Source of the DNA: Flavobacterium bizetiae
GTDB taxonomy: Bacteria; Bacteroidota; Bacteroidia; Flavobacteriales; Flavobacteriaceae
NCBI RefSeq assembly: GCF_902804475.1
Contig: NZ_CADCSU010000087.1
Span: 140,436-204,435 of the forward strand
Reading direction: 5' to 3'
Length of the DNA stretch: 64,000 nucleotides
The position numbers and the translations under genes were made by a program. The notes under the pieces are model-generated. The model was not told the origin of the DNA and ran no database searches. It worked only from the letters and a program-made list of their open reading frames with translations. Below are positions 63,827-64,000 of the stretch, one piece after another (positions within the stretch are counted from its first letter, which is position 1; the number at the start of each line of letters is the position of its first letter).

Positions 63827-64000
63827 TTGTATTTATCTTTTTTTTAATGAAGTTGAGCTTTGCGATTTAACTTTTTGCACATTAAAAATTAAGCAAATAT
63901 TAAGTTAAACCTAATTATATTTTAAGAAATCAATTGTTTTTTTATTGATTTCTCTATTTGAAAGTTAATCATTGAGTTTATTTAGAATAATTAAAAATAA
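63827..64000. other. AT-rich end of window without visible gene
   Basis: No ORF of note; probably the upstream region of a gene outside the window. Confidence 0.5.

Overview
The window looks like a chromosomal piece of a Flavobacteriaceae (Bacteroidota) genome, most likely Flavobacterium or a close relative. The DNA is AT-rich. It carries family markers such as a GLPGLI protein, a DUF5686 protein, SusC/TonB-type barrels and 2TM proteins. Promoters fit TTG-N18-20-TAnnTTTG rather than sigma70, and almost no Shine-Dalgarno sites are visible. I saw no tRNA, rRNA, CRISPR array, phage or transposase gene.

Region 1 (1-28 kb) is mostly housekeeping: a CBM48 glycogen-binding protein, ThyA, a bifunctional nuclease, EtfAB, the PDH E1-beta subunit, an AlkA-type glycosylase, soluble and membrane pyrophosphatases, a deoxynucleoside kinase, a GLPGLI/outer-membrane barrel pair, two tandem paralogous exported proteins, a DUF4153 membrane protein and an M28 peptidase.

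Region 2 (27-60 kb) is a sulfur/methionine supercluster. It holds metK, a TonB-dependent receptor, metY, a homoserine-dehydrogenase-like paralogue, metX, bifunctional aspartokinase/homoserine dehydrogenase, OsmC, metZ, an Rrf2 regulator, two TauE/SafE permeases, cysH, cysD, cysN, a HEPN-tailed sulfite reductase, sirohaem synthesis genes, a ferredoxin-NADP reductase-like enzyme, metH split over two genes, and metF. Together these run from sulfate uptake through APS, sulfite and sulfide to homocysteine, methionine and SAM.

Regulation is dense and layered. SAM-I (S-box) riboswitches precede metX and split metH. A SAM-II-type (long-loop-like) element precedes metK. Three short ORFs rich in Met and Cys codons each sit in front of an intrinsic terminator and each has a complementary antiterminator strand at the ORF end: before the TonB receptor, before a 65-aa small protein plus metY, and before a 63-aa small protein. 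This looks like classical leader-peptide attenuation by sulfur amino acids and is the most interesting signal here. A shared 13-bp word, GATAGGGTAATAG, lies before the receptor unit and before the sulfate-permease unit, with a relative before metY; the Rrf2 protein encoded in the cluster is a candidate binder.

Region 3 (60-64 kb) has a methyltransferase, a dicarboxylate/amino-acid:cation symporter and a group II PLP decarboxylase. Intergenic spaces throughout are loaded with short palindromic interspersed repeats of several families. One of them sits between two copies of a gene 3' end, and another lies between the riboswitch and metH.
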